64,000 bases of DNA from an uncultured Burkholderiales bacterium. GTDB lineage: Bacteria; Pseudomonadota; Gammaproteobacteria; Burkholderiales; Burkholderiaceae_C. Within the stretch, counting starts at the first letter, position 1, and each line of letters begins with the position of its first letter. Shown piece after piece: positions 20,454 to 28,844 of this stretch. The notes beneath the pieces are model-generated. The model did no database searches, was not told where the DNA came from, and was given only the letters and a program-made list of their open reading frames with translations. The stretch is taken from positions 106,547 to 170,546 of the forward strand of contig CAMFGY010000009.1 of NCBI GenBank assembly GCA_945952065.1. The letters are read 5' to 3'. The translations under genes and the position numbers were made by a program.

Positions 20454-21104
20454 ATGAGCCGCCAGCCCCTGCCCAGCACGCCGATCTTTCCGCTGCAGTC
20501 GGTGCTTTTTCCTGGCGGCTATTTGCAGCTGCGGATTTTTGAGCCGCGCTATCTGGACATGGTCAGCCGCTGCCACAAAGCCGCTCAGCCCTTCGGCGTG
20601 GTCAGCTTGATCGAGGGGGCCGAGGTGCGCAGGCTCGACCCTCAGGCCGGTGGTGCTTTTGCACGCGAGCGATTCCAAACCGTGGGCACGCTGGCCCATA
20701 TTGAATCCTTGCAGCAGGTGCAAACCGGCTTGCTGCATCTGCGCTGTCGCGGTGGGCAGCGCTTTCGTTTGAACCACAGTCACTGTTTGCCCCATGGCTT
20801 GTGGATGGGGGAGGGCGACTTGTTGGACGCGGACGCGGGTGTTGCGGTGCCCGCTGATTTGCGCCCCGCTGCCGATCTGCTGCGCACCCTATTGCACAAG
20901 CTGGAGCAGGGCGCGGCCGCGGCCGACATGCCGCTGCAGCCGCCCTACCACTGGGACGATTGCGCCTGGCTGTCCAACCGCTGGAGCGAGCTGCTGCCCT
21001 TGTCGTCTGATGCGCGGCAGCGCTTGATGCAGCTCGACAACCCCTTGCTTCGCCTGGAACTGGTGGCAGACCAGCTGGATCAGTTGCAACTGCCTCCGGC
21101 CTGA
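20454..21104 (+). CDS. LON peptidase substrate-binding (Lon-N) domain protein
   Basis: 216 residues. The opening PLPSTPIFPLQSVLFPGGYLQL is abbreviated here by its core: IFPLQSVLFPGG, then LRIFEPRYLDMV and FGVVSL. These are the hallmarks of the Lon N-terminal domain (YcaK-like stand-alone proteins). It has no ATPase or protease domain, so it is probably an adaptor or a small binding protein in the cytoplasm. The function is unknown. A strong terminator follows about 17 bases after the stop. Confidence 0.82.
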   Translation: MSRQPLPSTPIFPLQSVLFPGGYLQLRIFEPRYLDMVSRCHKAAQPFGVVSLIEGAEVRRLDPQAGGAFARERFQTVGTLAHIESLQQVQTGLLHLRCRGGQRFRLNHSHCLPHGLWMGEGDLLDADAGVAVPADLRPAADLLRTLLHKLEQGAAAADMPLQPPYHWDDCAWLSNRWSELLPLSSDARQRLMQLDNPLLRLELVADQLDQLQLPPA

Positions 21105-21120
21105 AGCCTGGCAATGAAAA

Positions 21121-21150
21121 AAGGCCCTCAGCTTTTGGGCTGTGGGCCTT
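21121..21150. terminator. Rho-independent terminator after the Lon-N gene
   Basis: AAGGCCC ... GGGCCTT (21121-21127, 21144-21150) with an inner CAGC/GCTG stem. An A-tract precedes the stem and a T-rich stretch follows it, so it can work in both directions between the converging Lon-N and phasin genes. Confidence 0.75.
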
Positions 21151-21154
21151 TGTG

Positions 21155-21176
21155 TTGCGGACCGGCAGGTCCGCAA
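21155..21176. repeat. Perfect 9-bp inverted repeat with GGCA loop
   Basis: TTGCGGACC (21155-21163) and GGTCCGCAA (21168-21176) pair fully across a 4-base loop. It sits next to the terminator at 21121-21150, downstream of the phasin gene. It may stabilise the phasin mRNA 3' end or help termination; there is no T-tract of its own. Confidence 0.55.
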
Positions 21177-21225
21177 TCGAGAGCGGGGTCAGCGCTGAGT
21201 GAGGTTCAGCGCCTGGCACAGGCCC

Positions 21226-21777
21226 TCAAGCGGCGCGCTTGGCGCGGCTGCCGGTTTGCGAAGCCTTGATCGCGGTGTTGGTTGCCGCTTGCAGATTGGC
21301 GTTGGCCACATCCACGGCTTGCTTGCTGGCTTTTTGCACCGACTCGAAGGCGGTGTTGGCGCTGGCGATGGCAGCCTTGACCACGGCAACCGCGTTCTCG
21401 GAGCCAGCGGGTGCGTTCTTGGCGGCGGCGTCGATCACGGCGCTGAAGTTGTTTTGCAGCTCAGCCAATTGCGCCTCGGCGGCCTTGGAGACTTCTGCGC
21501 CGGTGCTGCTGGCGATTTCTTGCAGATGGCGGCTGTAGGCGGCGGCCTTTTCGGCGCTGGGCTGCAGCAAGCTGGTTTGCAGGCTCAGCAGATCTTGGGC
21601 GTTCTTGACGGACATCAGGGCTTGGGCCGATTCCTCGGTTTCGCTGAGGGCGGTCTTGGCCACTTGCAAGTTCAGCTCGACCAATTTTTCAACGCCTTCA
21701 AAGGCCTTGTGGGTCAGGCCAAACAGGGTTTCGACATTGGCTTTGTGAGCGGCGAAAAACTGTTCTGCGGTCAACAT
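21226..21777 (-). CDS. phaP: Phasin (PHA granule-associated protein), copy 1
   Basis: 183 residues from ATG 21777; AAGGAG about 9 bases upstream marks this start over the longer open frame. It starts [20 protein letters not shown], the phasin_2 family signature, and continues as amphipathic helix rich in Ala, Lys and Glu with no membrane span, ending in a basic tail (SRAKRAA). Phasins coat polyhydroxybutyrate granules and set their size and number. It is closely related to the second copy at 22106. The promoter region holds paired palindromes that match PhaR-type sites. Confidence 0.93.
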   Translation of the reverse strand: MLTAEQFFAAHKANVETLFGLTHKAFEGVEKLVELNLQVAKTALSETEESAQALMSVKNAQDLLSLQTSLLQPSAEKAAAYSRHLQEIASSTGAEVSKAAEAQLAELQNNFSAVIDAAAKNAPAGSENAVAVVKAAIASANTAFESVQKASKQAVDVANANLQAATNTAIKASQTGSRAKRAA

Positions 21778-21841
21778 ACGGAGCTCCTTGATGGGGCTTT
21801 GGCCCCGAAGTGATAACAATGGTTACGAGGTTTACGGTGAA

Positions 21842-21916
21842 TTGCTGCACTGCAACAAATCAAAGTATACGGGAGCTTCGGGGCAAAGCAAGAGAAATTT
21901 GCTGCAGTGCAGCAAA
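21842..21916 (-). promoter_or_regulatory. phaP copy 1 promoter flanked by two palindromic PhaR-like operators
   Basis: On the minus strand, TTGCTT (21886-21891) and TATACT (21864-21869) are 16 bases apart and make a good sigma70 promoter. A perfect 9-1-9 palindrome, TTTGCTGCAGTGCAGCAAA, lies upstream (21898-21916). A near-perfect 8-1-8 palindrome, TTGCTGCACTGCAACAA, lies at the start-point side (21842-21858). The centres are 57 bases apart. Confidence 0.8.
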
Positions 21917-21990
21917 AATTGATCTTGAGCCGGTTTGGGCGGGCCTGCGACCCAGGCCTTGACCTGGACCTGCCCTGGACGCGGCCCATG

Positions 21991-22018
21991 AAAAAAGCCC
22001 GCTGCGAGCAGCGGGCTT
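21991..22018 (-). terminator. Strong rho-independent terminator of phasin copy 2
   Basis: AAGCCCGCTGC and GCAGCGGGCTT form an 11-bp perfect stem with a 2-base loop. On the minus strand six T residues follow. It ends the transcript of the phasin at 22106, before the copy 1 operators. Confidence 0.88.
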
Positions 22019-22050
22019 GGGTTCTGCCGGGGCAGAGGCTTGGACCTGAT

Positions 22051-22070
22051 CCCGCCCATGTGTGGGCGGG
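22051..22070. repeat. 8-bp hairpin in the phasin copy 2 3' region
   Basis: CCCGCCCA (22051-22058) and TGGGCGGG (22063-22070) pair across a TGTG loop, 36 bases downstream of the phasin stop. It could protect the 3' end of this abundant mRNA. Confidence 0.4.
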
Positions 22071-22105
22071 GCGGCTTTCGGCCTTTGAGGTTCAGCCTTT
22101 GAACT

Positions 22106-22663
22106 TCAGGCGGCAGCGCGCTTGGCGTTGCGCGTTGCGGTCTGCGTGGCTTTGACAGCGGAACTGGTGGCGGCTTCGAAGTTGGCTTCCGCCACTTCGA
22201 TGGCTTGCTTGCTGGCTTTTTGCACCGACTCGATCGCATTGTTGGCGGCGGCCACAGCGGTCTTCACAAAAGCGACGGCGTTTTCGGTGCCGGCCGGGGC
22301 GTTCTTGGCGGCGCTCTCCACCACGGCGGAGAACTTGGCTTGCAGGTCAGCGAACTGGGCTTCTGCAATCTTGGCCACTTCGGCATTGGTGGAGGTGGCG
22401 ATGTCGTACAGATGGCGGCTGTAAGAAGCGGCTTTCTCGGCCGAAGGCTGCAAGAGCGCCGATTGCAGGCTCAGCAGTTCCTGGGCGTCTTTGACCGACA
22501 GGGCGGCCTGGGTGGATTCCGAAGCCTCGCTCAGGGCCGTGCGGGCCACTTGCAGGTTCAGTTCGACGAGCTTTTCGACACCCTCGAAAGCCTTGCTGGT
22601 CAGACCAAACAGGGTTTCGACATTGGCTTTGTGGGCAGCGATGATTTGTTCAGCGGTCAGCAT
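22106..22663 (-). CDS. phaP: Phasin (PHA granule-associated protein), copy 2
   Basis: 185 residues starting [20 protein letters not shown], with AGGAG upstream of the ATG at 22663. It shares most residues with copy 1 over its length, including [20 protein letters not shown] and SVQKASKQA. It has the phasin_2 fold, a helical amphipathic granule-coat protein with a basic C-terminus (RNAKRAAA). The tandem arrangement and identical promoter design show a gene duplication that included the control region. The copies may be used at different times, or together raise dosage. Confidence 0.93.
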   Translation of the reverse strand: MLTAEQIIAAHKANVETLFGLTSKAFEGVEKLVELNLQVARTALSEASESTQAALSVKDAQELLSLQSALLQPSAEKAASYSRHLYDIATSTNAEVAKIAEAQFADLQAKFSAVVESAAKNAPAGTENAVAFVKTAVAAANNAIESVQKASKQAIEVAEANFEAATSSAVKATQTATRNAKRAAA

Positions 22664-22733
22664 GGCGTAGCACTCCTGGTTCGGGGGGCGACCCCGTTTG
22701 ATTTCTGTTGAAACTCAATCGACGGCAATGAAT

Positions 22734-22807
22734 GTTGCACTGCAACAATGATCAGTATAAGGACCTTGCCTGGCTTTGCAAGCAAAATTTGTTGCGGCGC
22801 AGCAAAC
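22734..22807 (-). promoter_or_regulatory. phaP copy 2 promoter flanked by two palindromic PhaR-like operators
   Basis: On the minus strand TTGCAA (22777-22782) and TATACT (22755-22760) are 16 bases apart. A perfect 7-1-7 palindrome TGTTGCACTGCAACA covers the start-point side (22734-22748). A one-mismatch 9-1-9 palindrome, TTTGTTGCGGCGCAGCAAA, lies upstream (22789-22807). The centres are 57 bases apart, exactly as in copy 1. Confidence 0.8.
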
Positions 22808-22941
22808 TAGGGGGAACTCGAGAAACAGGGCCTTTGGCGGGGTCTGAGTTCAGCGCTCAAGCGTGCTTGATTTCAGTGACCGGCCCATGACAAAACAGGG
22901 GAGCCAAACGCCGGGGCCGCAAACCCGCTACGCTGCGGGCC

Positions 22942-23955
22942 ATGTGGGCTTTTCATTCCGATGCATTCAGTCTGGCGCTGCCGCCCGGCCATCCCTTTCC
23001 TCAATCCAAGTACCGCCTCTTGCGCGAATTTTTCGAGCGCGAGCCGGGCTTGCTGCGCATGCAAGCGGCCGAGCCCGCCAGCGAGGCCGAGCTGACCCTG
23101 GCTCACAGCCAAGACTATGTGGATGCCGTGTTGCTGGGGCGTTTGAGCGCGGCGGCGCAGCGAGAGATTGGCTTTCCCTGGTCTGCGCAAATGGCTGAGC
23201 GATCGCGTCGCTCGGTCGGGGCCAGCATCATGGCGGCGCGCGCGGCCTTGCAAGAAGGCGTGGCGGCCAATATGGCAGGCGGCACCCACCATGCCTATGC
23301 TGACCGTGGCTCGGGCTACTGTGTGTTCAATGATGTGGCGGTGGCCGCGCGCCTGATGCAGGCCGAATGGCATCGCGCCCATCGCCAGCTGCTGCGCATC
23401 TTGGTGATCGACCTGGATGTGCATCAGGGCAATGGCACCGCAGCGATTTTTCGTGATGACACCAGCGTCTTCACCTTTTCCATGCATGGGGCCAAGAACT
23501 TTCCCGCCCGCAAAGAGCCCAGCGATTTGGATGTGGACCTGCCCGATGCTTGCGAAGACGGCCCCTATTTGGCGGCCCTGGAGCAAGCCTTGGCGCGCAT
23601 TTGGGCCCATTTCGGCACGCAACTGCCGGGCTTGGCTTTTTACTTGGCCGGGGCCGATCCCCATGAGGGGGACCGGCTGGGGCGGCTCAAGCTCAGCACC
23701 GCGGGCATGTTGGCGCGCGACCGTTGCGTGCTGCAAGCGCTGCGGGAACGTGGCATCCCGGTGGCCTTGAGTATGGCGGGCGGCTATGGGCGCGATCTCT
23801 CCAGCACCGTGGCCTGCCAAGTCAACACCTTGAACGAAGCGGCCCACAGCTGGTGGCTGTGGCGCGCTGCGCAATCGGGGGGCGCTGGCAATGAAAGAAT
23901 GCTCCTTGTCGATGCACACTGTGAGGCTCCCAAAGCGGAAGGATTGAAGTCGTGA
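22942..23955 (+). CDS. Histone-deacetylase-superfamily protein (class II/IV-like bacterial deacetylase)
   Basis: 337 residues, cytoplasmic. The fold markers are all present: SQDYVDAVL, the His pair His116/His117 (GGTHHAYADRG), zinc ligands Asp159 and His161 (DLDVHQGNGT) and Asp239 (GADPHEGDRLG), and a late GGYGRD with the usual Tyr. So the enzyme should be active as an amidohydrolase on acetyl-lysine, acetylpolyamine or a similar amide. Its stop overlaps the next start by 4 bases. The gene is divergent from phasin copy 2, and its start lies 135 bases from the distal PhaR-like palindrome. Confidence 0.9.
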   Translation: MWAFHSDAFSLALPPGHPFPQSKYRLLREFFEREPGLLRMQAAEPASEAELTLAHSQDYVDAVLLGRLSAAAQREIGFPWSAQMAERSRRSVGASIMAARAALQEGVAANMAGGTHHAYADRGSGYCVFNDVAVAARLMQAEWHRAHRQLLRILVIDLDVHQGNGTAAIFRDDTSVFTFSMHGAKNFPARKEPSDLDVDLPDACEDGPYLAALEQALARIWAHFGTQLPGLAFYLAGADPHEGDRLGRLKLSTAGMLARDRCVLQALRERGIPVALSMAGGYGRDLSSTVACQVNTLNEAAHSWWLWRAAQSGGAGNERMLLVDAHCEAPKAEGLKS

Positions 23956-24665
23956 ATTTGTTTGAAACCCCGAGCGCCGAAGCCCGCGCTGCCATTGAGG
24001 CCGCCATCGAGACGCGCCGTTCGATGCGAGCCTTTTTGCCGACCCCGGTGCCGCGCGAGTTGATTGAGCAGATCTTGCAAGTGGCCGCCCGCGCCCCCTC
24101 GGGCACCAACACCCAGCCCTGGCAGGTGCATGTCCTGAGCGGGGCGGCCAAGGCGCGCCTGAGCGAACGCATCCTGGCGGTTTACGAAAACCCGGCGGAG
24201 CTGGCCACGCACACCGAGGAATACGCCTACTACCCGGAGCAATGGGTCTCGCCCTATATCGACCGGCGCCGCAAGGTCGGCTGGGATCTGTATGGCCTGC
24301 TGGGCCTGGCCAAAACCGACCGCGCCGGCATGCACGCCCAGCATGGCCGCAACTACCGCTTCTTTGACGCGCCGGTGGGGCTGATGTTCACCATCGACCG
24401 CGTGATGCAGCAAGGCAGCTGGTTGGACTACGGCATGTTTTTGCAAAGCCTGATGATCGCCGCGCGCGGCCACGGCTTGCACACCTGCCCGCAAGCGGCC
24501 TTCACCCAGTTCCACCGGCTGATCGCTGAGGAGTTGCAACTGGCCCCCACGCAGATGCTGGTCTGCGGCATGGCCTTGGGCTATGCCGACCCACAGGCCG
24601 TGGCCAACCAATTGCTGACCGAGCGTGCGCCGGTGCAGGAGTTCACCCGTTTTCTGGAGGACTGA
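23952..24665 (+). CDS. Nitroreductase-family flavoprotein
   Basis: 237 residues from a GTG overlapping the deacetylase stop (GTGA), so translation is coupled. It has the FMN-binding motif RRSMRAFLPTPVP and the pair APSGTNTQPWQ, followed by the family's C-terminal arm (MALGYADP). The family reduces nitro groups, quinones or other electron-poor substrates with NAD(P)H. The substrate is unknown. Its place between a deacetylase and a hydroxyacid dehydrogenase suggests a small catabolic or detoxifying operon. Confidence 0.9.
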   Translation: MNLFETPSAEARAAIEAAIETRRSMRAFLPTPVPRELIEQILQVAARAPSGTNTQPWQVHVLSGAAKARLSERILAVYENPAELATHTEEYAYYPEQWVSPYIDRRRKVGWDLYGLLGLAKTDRAGMHAQHGRNYRFFDAPVGLMFTIDRVMQQGSWLDYGMFLQSLMIAARGHGLHTCPQAAFTQFHRLIAEELQLAPTQMLVCGMALGYADPQAVANQLLTERAPVQEFTRFLED

Positions 24666-24668
24666 GTG

Positions 24669-25649
24669 ATGCGCACAAAGCCTTCCGTGCTGGTGGCGCG
24701 GCGCATCTTCCCGGACATCGTGCAGCGCTTGCGCGAGCATTTCGAGGTGGAAGAACCGGCAGACGATGAACCGCTGCCGCAGCCCGAGTTGATCCGCCGA
24801 TTGCAAGGCAAGGCGGGTCTTTTTGCCACCGGCACCGAGTTGATCAATGCCACCTTGTTGCAAGCCTGCCCGGACTTGCGCGCGGTCTGCTTGATGACCG
24901 TGGGCTACAACAATGTGGATGTGGCGGCCTGCGCAGCGGCTGGTGTGGTGGTCACCAACGCGCCCGATGTGCTGACTGAAACCACTGCCGACTTTGGTTT
25001 TGCCCTGCTGCTGGCCGCGGCCCGCCGGGTGACCGAGGCCGAGCATTACCTGCGCGCGGGTCGTTGGCGCCAGTGGAATATCGACCTGCTGGCGGGCGCC
25101 GATGTGCATGGCAGCACCTTGGGCGTGTTGGGCATGGGGCGCATCGGCCAAGCCATCGCGCGCCGCGCCGCGTTGGGCTTTGGCATGCAGGTGCTGTATC
25201 ACAACCGCAGCCGTTTGGCCCCTGAGGTTGAGGCCCCTTTGCGGGCGCAGTGGGTGAGCAAAACCGAGCTGCTGCGTCGCGCCGACCACTTGATCATCGT
25301 GGTGCCTTACAGCCCGCAAGCCCATCACCTGATCGCCGCGCCTGAGCTGGCCTTGATGAAGCCCGGCGCCACCTTGGTCAATATCGCCCGGGGCGGCGTG
25401 GTCGATGACGCAGCCCTGGCGCAGGCCTTGGCGACAGGGCGTTTGGCGGCGGCCGGCCTGGATGTGTTTGAAGGCGAACCGCAGCTGAACCCGGCGCTTT
25501 TGGCGCTCAGCAATGTGGTGCTGACCCCGCACATTGCCAGCGCCTCGCTGCCCACGCGCCGGGCCATGTGCAATTTGGCGGTCGACAACCTGATTGCCGC
25601 CTTGACCGGGAGTCAGGTCTTGACCCCGCTGACGCCGCAGACGCCCTGA
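24669..25649 (+). CDS. D-isomer-specific 2-hydroxyacid dehydrogenase (glyoxylate/hydroxypyruvate reductase type)
   Basis: 326 residues from ATG 24669; GGAGG 8 bases before favours it over the GTG at 24666. It has the NAD(P)-binding motif LGVLGMGRIGQA, the catalytic Arg in MTVGYNNVD-to-NAPDVLTETTAD surroundings, the IARGGVVDD loop and the C-terminal TPHIAS histidine. This is the GhrB-like branch (glyoxylate, hydroxypyruvate or 2-ketogluconate reduction). It is the third gene of the operon, 3 bases or less after the nitroreductase stop. Confidence 0.9.
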   Translation: MRTKPSVLVARRIFPDIVQRLREHFEVEEPADDEPLPQPELIRRLQGKAGLFATGTELINATLLQACPDLRAVCLMTVGYNNVDVAACAAAGVVVTNAPDVLTETTADFGFALLLAAARRVTEAEHYLRAGRWRQWNIDLLAGADVHGSTLGVLGMGRIGQAIARRAALGFGMQVLYHNRSRLAPEVEAPLRAQWVSKTELLRRADHLIIVVPYSPQAHHLIAAPELALMKPGATLVNIARGGVVDDAALAQALATGRLAAAGLDVFEGEPQLNPALLALSNVVLTPHIASASLPTRRAMCNLAVDNLIAALTGSQVLTPLTPQTP

Positions 25650-25657
25650 GCCCGCCG

Positions 25658-25683
25658 CTGCGCAGCGTTCAAGCGCTGCGCAG
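25658..25683. terminator. Perfect 10-bp hairpin at the junction of two convergent genes
   Basis: CTGCGCAGCG (25658-25667) and CGCTGCGCAG (25674-25683) pair fully across a 6-base loop. It overlaps the last codons of the BBE flavoprotein gene and ends the operon before it. There is no T-tract. Confidence 0.5.
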
Positions 25684-27234
25684 GCCCAGCGTTTGCGTGA
25701 ACAGCCCCTGCGGGTCGACGCTGGCCTTGATCGCTTGCAATCGCGCCAGATTGCTGCCGTAAAAGGCTTGCAAGGGATTGGGCAGCAAGGTGTTCAGATA
25801 GTTTTGATAAGCCCGCCCGCTGCTCCAGGGGCTCATGTTCTGGCGCATGCCTTGGGCCCAGGTGTCAGCTTCATCCAGGCTGCTGGCGGGGCTGCCGGGC
25901 AAGAGCTCGCAGAGGTATTGGGCGCTGAAGACGGCTTGCCGGTGCACGAATGCGCTGGCCTCGGGCGCGATGCGGCCGATGGCACCGCCCATCAGGTTCA
26001 TGATGACGCTGCCGCTGCGGCCGCTGGAGCGCCGTTCATTCATGGCATTGCGCAAGACCTCGGCCGCGGCGGTGGCGGCTTGGGCGTCCAGAGCCTTGTC
26101 GAAGAAGTCGGAGCTGGCGGCCATGGAGGCCCGCCCCAAGCGGCCGGCCGGGTTTTGGCTGGGCAGGTGGCAAGCGGGCAGGGCGCTGCCGATGCAGTCG
26201 CCCAGCAGCAGCTCCTCATACCGGCGCGATTGCACGTTAGGCGTTGCCAGGGGCGGACGTGCGATTCGGGCCAGCAAGGCCTGCCAAGGGGCTTGCAGCA
26301 CCGCCTCTTGTCCCACGCAAACGCCCCAGACACGGCAACCACCCTGGGGCGTCAGCAGCAGTTGCGACCAAATCGCATCGGGCATGCTTTGCGGCCAAGC
26401 GGTCCAGGCGGCCAATACCGCCGCCAGGTCTTGCAATGAGAAATCGGCCGCGAATTGGGTGAGCGGCTGCACCGCATGGGTTTGGAAGCTGAGCTCGGTG
26501 ACGATGCCAAAGTTGCCCCCACCGCCGCCGCGCAAGGCCCAGAACACATCGCTGTTTTGGCGCTCATCGCAGAGCAGCTCGCGGCCATCGGCCGTGATCA
26601 AGCGCGCGGCGCGCAAGACATCGCAGCTCAGGCCATAGGCACGGTCCAGCACGCCGAAGCCACCCCCTTGGGTGATACCTGCAATGCCCACACTCAAGCA
26701 ACTGCCGGATGGGATGCAGCGGCCCTGGGCCAGCAAGGCGCTGTACACATCGCCCAAGGTCGCCCCGGCGCCAACCACGGCCAGCTCGCCTTGCAGGCTC
26801 ACGCTGTTCATGGCCCCCAGGTCGATGATGAGCCGGTCTTGCCCGCTGGAGTTGCCGATATAGCTGTGGCCACCGCTTCGGGCGGCAAAAGGCTGCTTCA
26901 AGCGACGTGCGAAGTCCAATCCCGCTTGCACATCTGTGCTTTGGGCGCAGCGCAGCAGCGCCAAGGGTCGCAGCGCGTCGTAGCGGGCATTGGCAGGCAG
27001 GCGCAAGCGCTCATAGTCGGCATGCGTGGCGCGGACCACCGTGCCCTTGAACTGCTGGCTGAGTGCCGTCCATTCCGACTCGGCGGGGCCTTTGGGCTCG
27101 GGCGGTGTGGGCGGCGGTGCCGGAGGTTCAGGGCTGCCGCCGCCACTGCCGCCGCCGCAGCCGAACAGGCCAGCCGCCAGCGTGCTGCTCAGCGCCGCGT
27201 TCGAACCCAGACGCAAAAACTCTCGTCGATCCAT
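25669..27234 (-). CDS. Exported berberine-bridge-type FAD oxidoreductase (bicovalent FAD likely)
   Basis: 521 residues. The N-terminus MDRREFLRLGSNAALS is a twin-arginine signal; a possible lipobox ends at Cys26 (GLFGC), followed by a Gly/Pro-rich linker. The FAD-binding domain shows RSGGHSY with His123 and PSGSCLSVG with Cys179, the two residues that bind FAD covalently in this family, then GGGFG. The BBE-type C-terminus ends near FYGSNLARLQ. It probably folds in the cytoplasm with its flavin and is exported by Tat to the periplasm, perhaps anchored by lipid. Substrates of such oxidases are sugars, alcohols or alkaloid-like compounds; here unknown. Confidence 0.87.
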   Translation of the reverse strand: MDRREFLRLGSNAALSSTLAAGLFGCGGGSGGGSPEPPAPPPTPPEPKGPAESEWTALSQQFKGTVVRATHADYERLRLPANARYDALRPLALLRCAQSTDVQAGLDFARRLKQPFAARSGGHSYIGNSSGQDRLIIDLGAMNSVSLQGELAVVGAGATLGDVYSALLAQGRCIPSGSCLSVGIAGITQGGGFGVLDRAYGLSCDVLRAARLITADGRELLCDERQNSDVFWALRGGGGGNFGIVTELSFQTHAVQPLTQFAADFSLQDLAAVLAAWTAWPQSMPDAIWSQLLLTPQGGCRVWGVCVGQEAVLQAPWQALLARIARPPLATPNVQSRRYEELLLGDCIGSALPACHLPSQNPAGRLGRASMAASSDFFDKALDAQAATAAAEVLRNAMNERRSSGRSGSVIMNLMGGAIGRIAPEASAFVHRQAVFSAQYLCELLPGSPASSLDEADTWAQGMRQNMSPWSSGRAYQNYLNTLLPNPLQAFYGSNLARLQAIKASVDPQGLFTQTLGLRSA

Positions 27235-27458
27235 GCTGATAGCCTCCCTTGGCCGCGGTCAGATCTTGCAATGCTTGATTGGTTCTTTTATTGGTTTTGA
27301 AACCAGTCTAGTACCAATTTAAGGTGGAGCCATCAGGGAATGCGCGGAATCGGTGCAGACCATCTCTTGAGTGTTGAAACACCCTTGGGCGGTGTTGAGC
27401 GCTGCGCTCCTCGCCCGAACGCGCGGGCTCTTTTTGGCGCAGCTGAGACAATCGGCGC

Positions 27459-28844
27459 ATGACTCTTGTCGAAGCCTTGATTGTTGGCAGTTTGATTCTT
27501 GTGATCCTGGGCCTGGCCTTCTTGCTGTGGCGCCAAGCTGGCAGCAGGGCTGCTGAGGCGGATTGGACGGCCCTGGCCGCGCAGTTGCAACAATCGAATG
27601 AGCGCTTGGAGCGTGAGTTGCGCGATGAATTGAGCCGCAGCGCAGCCGCCACCCGGCAGGAGATGCAGCACAGCCTGACGCGCTTTCAGCAAGCGCTCAC
27701 GCAGAGCTTGCAGAGCAACAACCACTCGCAAAACCTGCAGGCGCTGGCCGCGCGCGAGGCGCAAGATGCCGCCGCGCAGCGCCAGACCCAGGCCTTGAAC
27801 GAAAGCTTGAGGGTGCTGGCGCAAACCGTCGAACAGCGCCTTGGTTTGATTCAGCAAGGCAATGAAGCCAAGCTGGAACAGATGCGCGCCACCGTGGACG
27901 AAAAACTCCATGCCACACTGGAACAGCGCTTGGGCGAGAGTTTCAAACAAGTGGCCGAGCGCTTGGAGCAGGTGCACCAAGGCCTGGGCGAAATGCAGGG
28001 CCTGGCACGCGATGTGGGCTCGCTCAGCCGGGTGCTGAGCAATGTCAAAACCCGCGGCGTGTTCGGTGAAGTGCAGTTGCAAAGCCTGTTGGAGCAGGTG
28101 TTCACCGCGGAGCAGTACGCGACCCATGTGGCCACCGTGCCGGGCAGCGCCGAGCGGGTGGAGTTCGCTCTCAAACTCCCCGGGCAACGCACGGACGGCG
28201 TGCCGCTGTGGCTGCCCATCGATGCCAAATTCCCGCGCGAGGACTATGAACGCCTGCTGGAAGCCCAGGACCGCGCCGATGCACCGGCGGCGGAGGCGGC
28301 CGCCAAGGCCTTGGAGGCGCGCTTGCGACAAGAAGCCAAGACCATTCGCGACAAATACCTGGCGCCGCCCCACACCACTGACTTCGCCATGCTGTTTCTG
28401 CCCACCGAGGGCTTGTATGCCGAGGCGCTGCGGCGCCCCGGCTTGCTGGAAGCCTTGCAGCGCGAACACAAAGTCATGGTGGTGGGGCCCACCACCTTGC
28501 TGGCGACGCTGAGCAGTTTGCAAATGGGCTTTCGCACGCTGGCGCTGGAGAAGCGTTCGGCCGAGGTGTGGGAGGTGCTGGGGGCGGTCAAAACCGAGTT
28601 TGGCAAGTTTGCTGAGGTCTTGGCCAAGACCAAGAAGAAGCTGGATGAGGCCAGCGCCTCCATCGATGCCGCCGAAACCCGCAGCCGAGTCATGACGCGC
28701 AAACTCAAAGGCGTGGAAGCCCTGCCGGAGCCTGCTGCACAAGACCTGCTGCAACTGGCCTCGCCGGGCGGGGCGCGAGCGATTGAGTCGGGCGAGGACG
28801 GGCTGGATGAGGCCCACACACCACGCGGCGGGAGCCCGCTTTGA
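27459..28844 (+). CDS. rmuC: RmuC, DNA recombination/inversion-limiting protein
   Basis: 461 residues. One N-terminal membrane helix (about residues 3-24) is followed by a long coiled coil (about 30-175) and the RmuC domain (KTRGVFGEVQL, LPIDAKFPREDYERL, FLPTEGLYAEA, VVGPTTLLATL). E. coli RmuC limits DNA inversions and has nuclease-like folds (PD-(D/E)XK). The gap of 224 bases to the divergent flavoprotein gene holds ATTGGT/ACCAAT elements but no clear promoter. The next gene starts with TTG inside its stop codon, so they are likely co-transcribed. Confidence 0.92.
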   Translation: MTLVEALIVGSLILVILGLAFLLWRQAGSRAAEADWTALAAQLQQSNERLERELRDELSRSAAATRQEMQHSLTRFQQALTQSLQSNNHSQNLQALAAREAQDAAAQRQTQALNESLRVLAQTVEQRLGLIQQGNEAKLEQMRATVDEKLHATLEQRLGESFKQVAERLEQVHQGLGEMQGLARDVGSLSRVLSNVKTRGVFGEVQLQSLLEQVFTAEQYATHVATVPGSAERVEFALKLPGQRTDGVPLWLPIDAKFPREDYERLLEAQDRADAPAAEAAAKALEARLRQEAKTIRDKYLAPPHTTDFAMLFLPTEGLYAEALRRPGLLEALQREHKVMVVGPTTLLATLSSLQMGFRTLALEKRSAEVWEVLGAVKTEFGKFAEVLAKTKKKLDEASASIDAAETRSRVMTRKLKGVEALPEPAAQDLLQLASPGGARAIESGEDGLDEAHTPRGGSPL

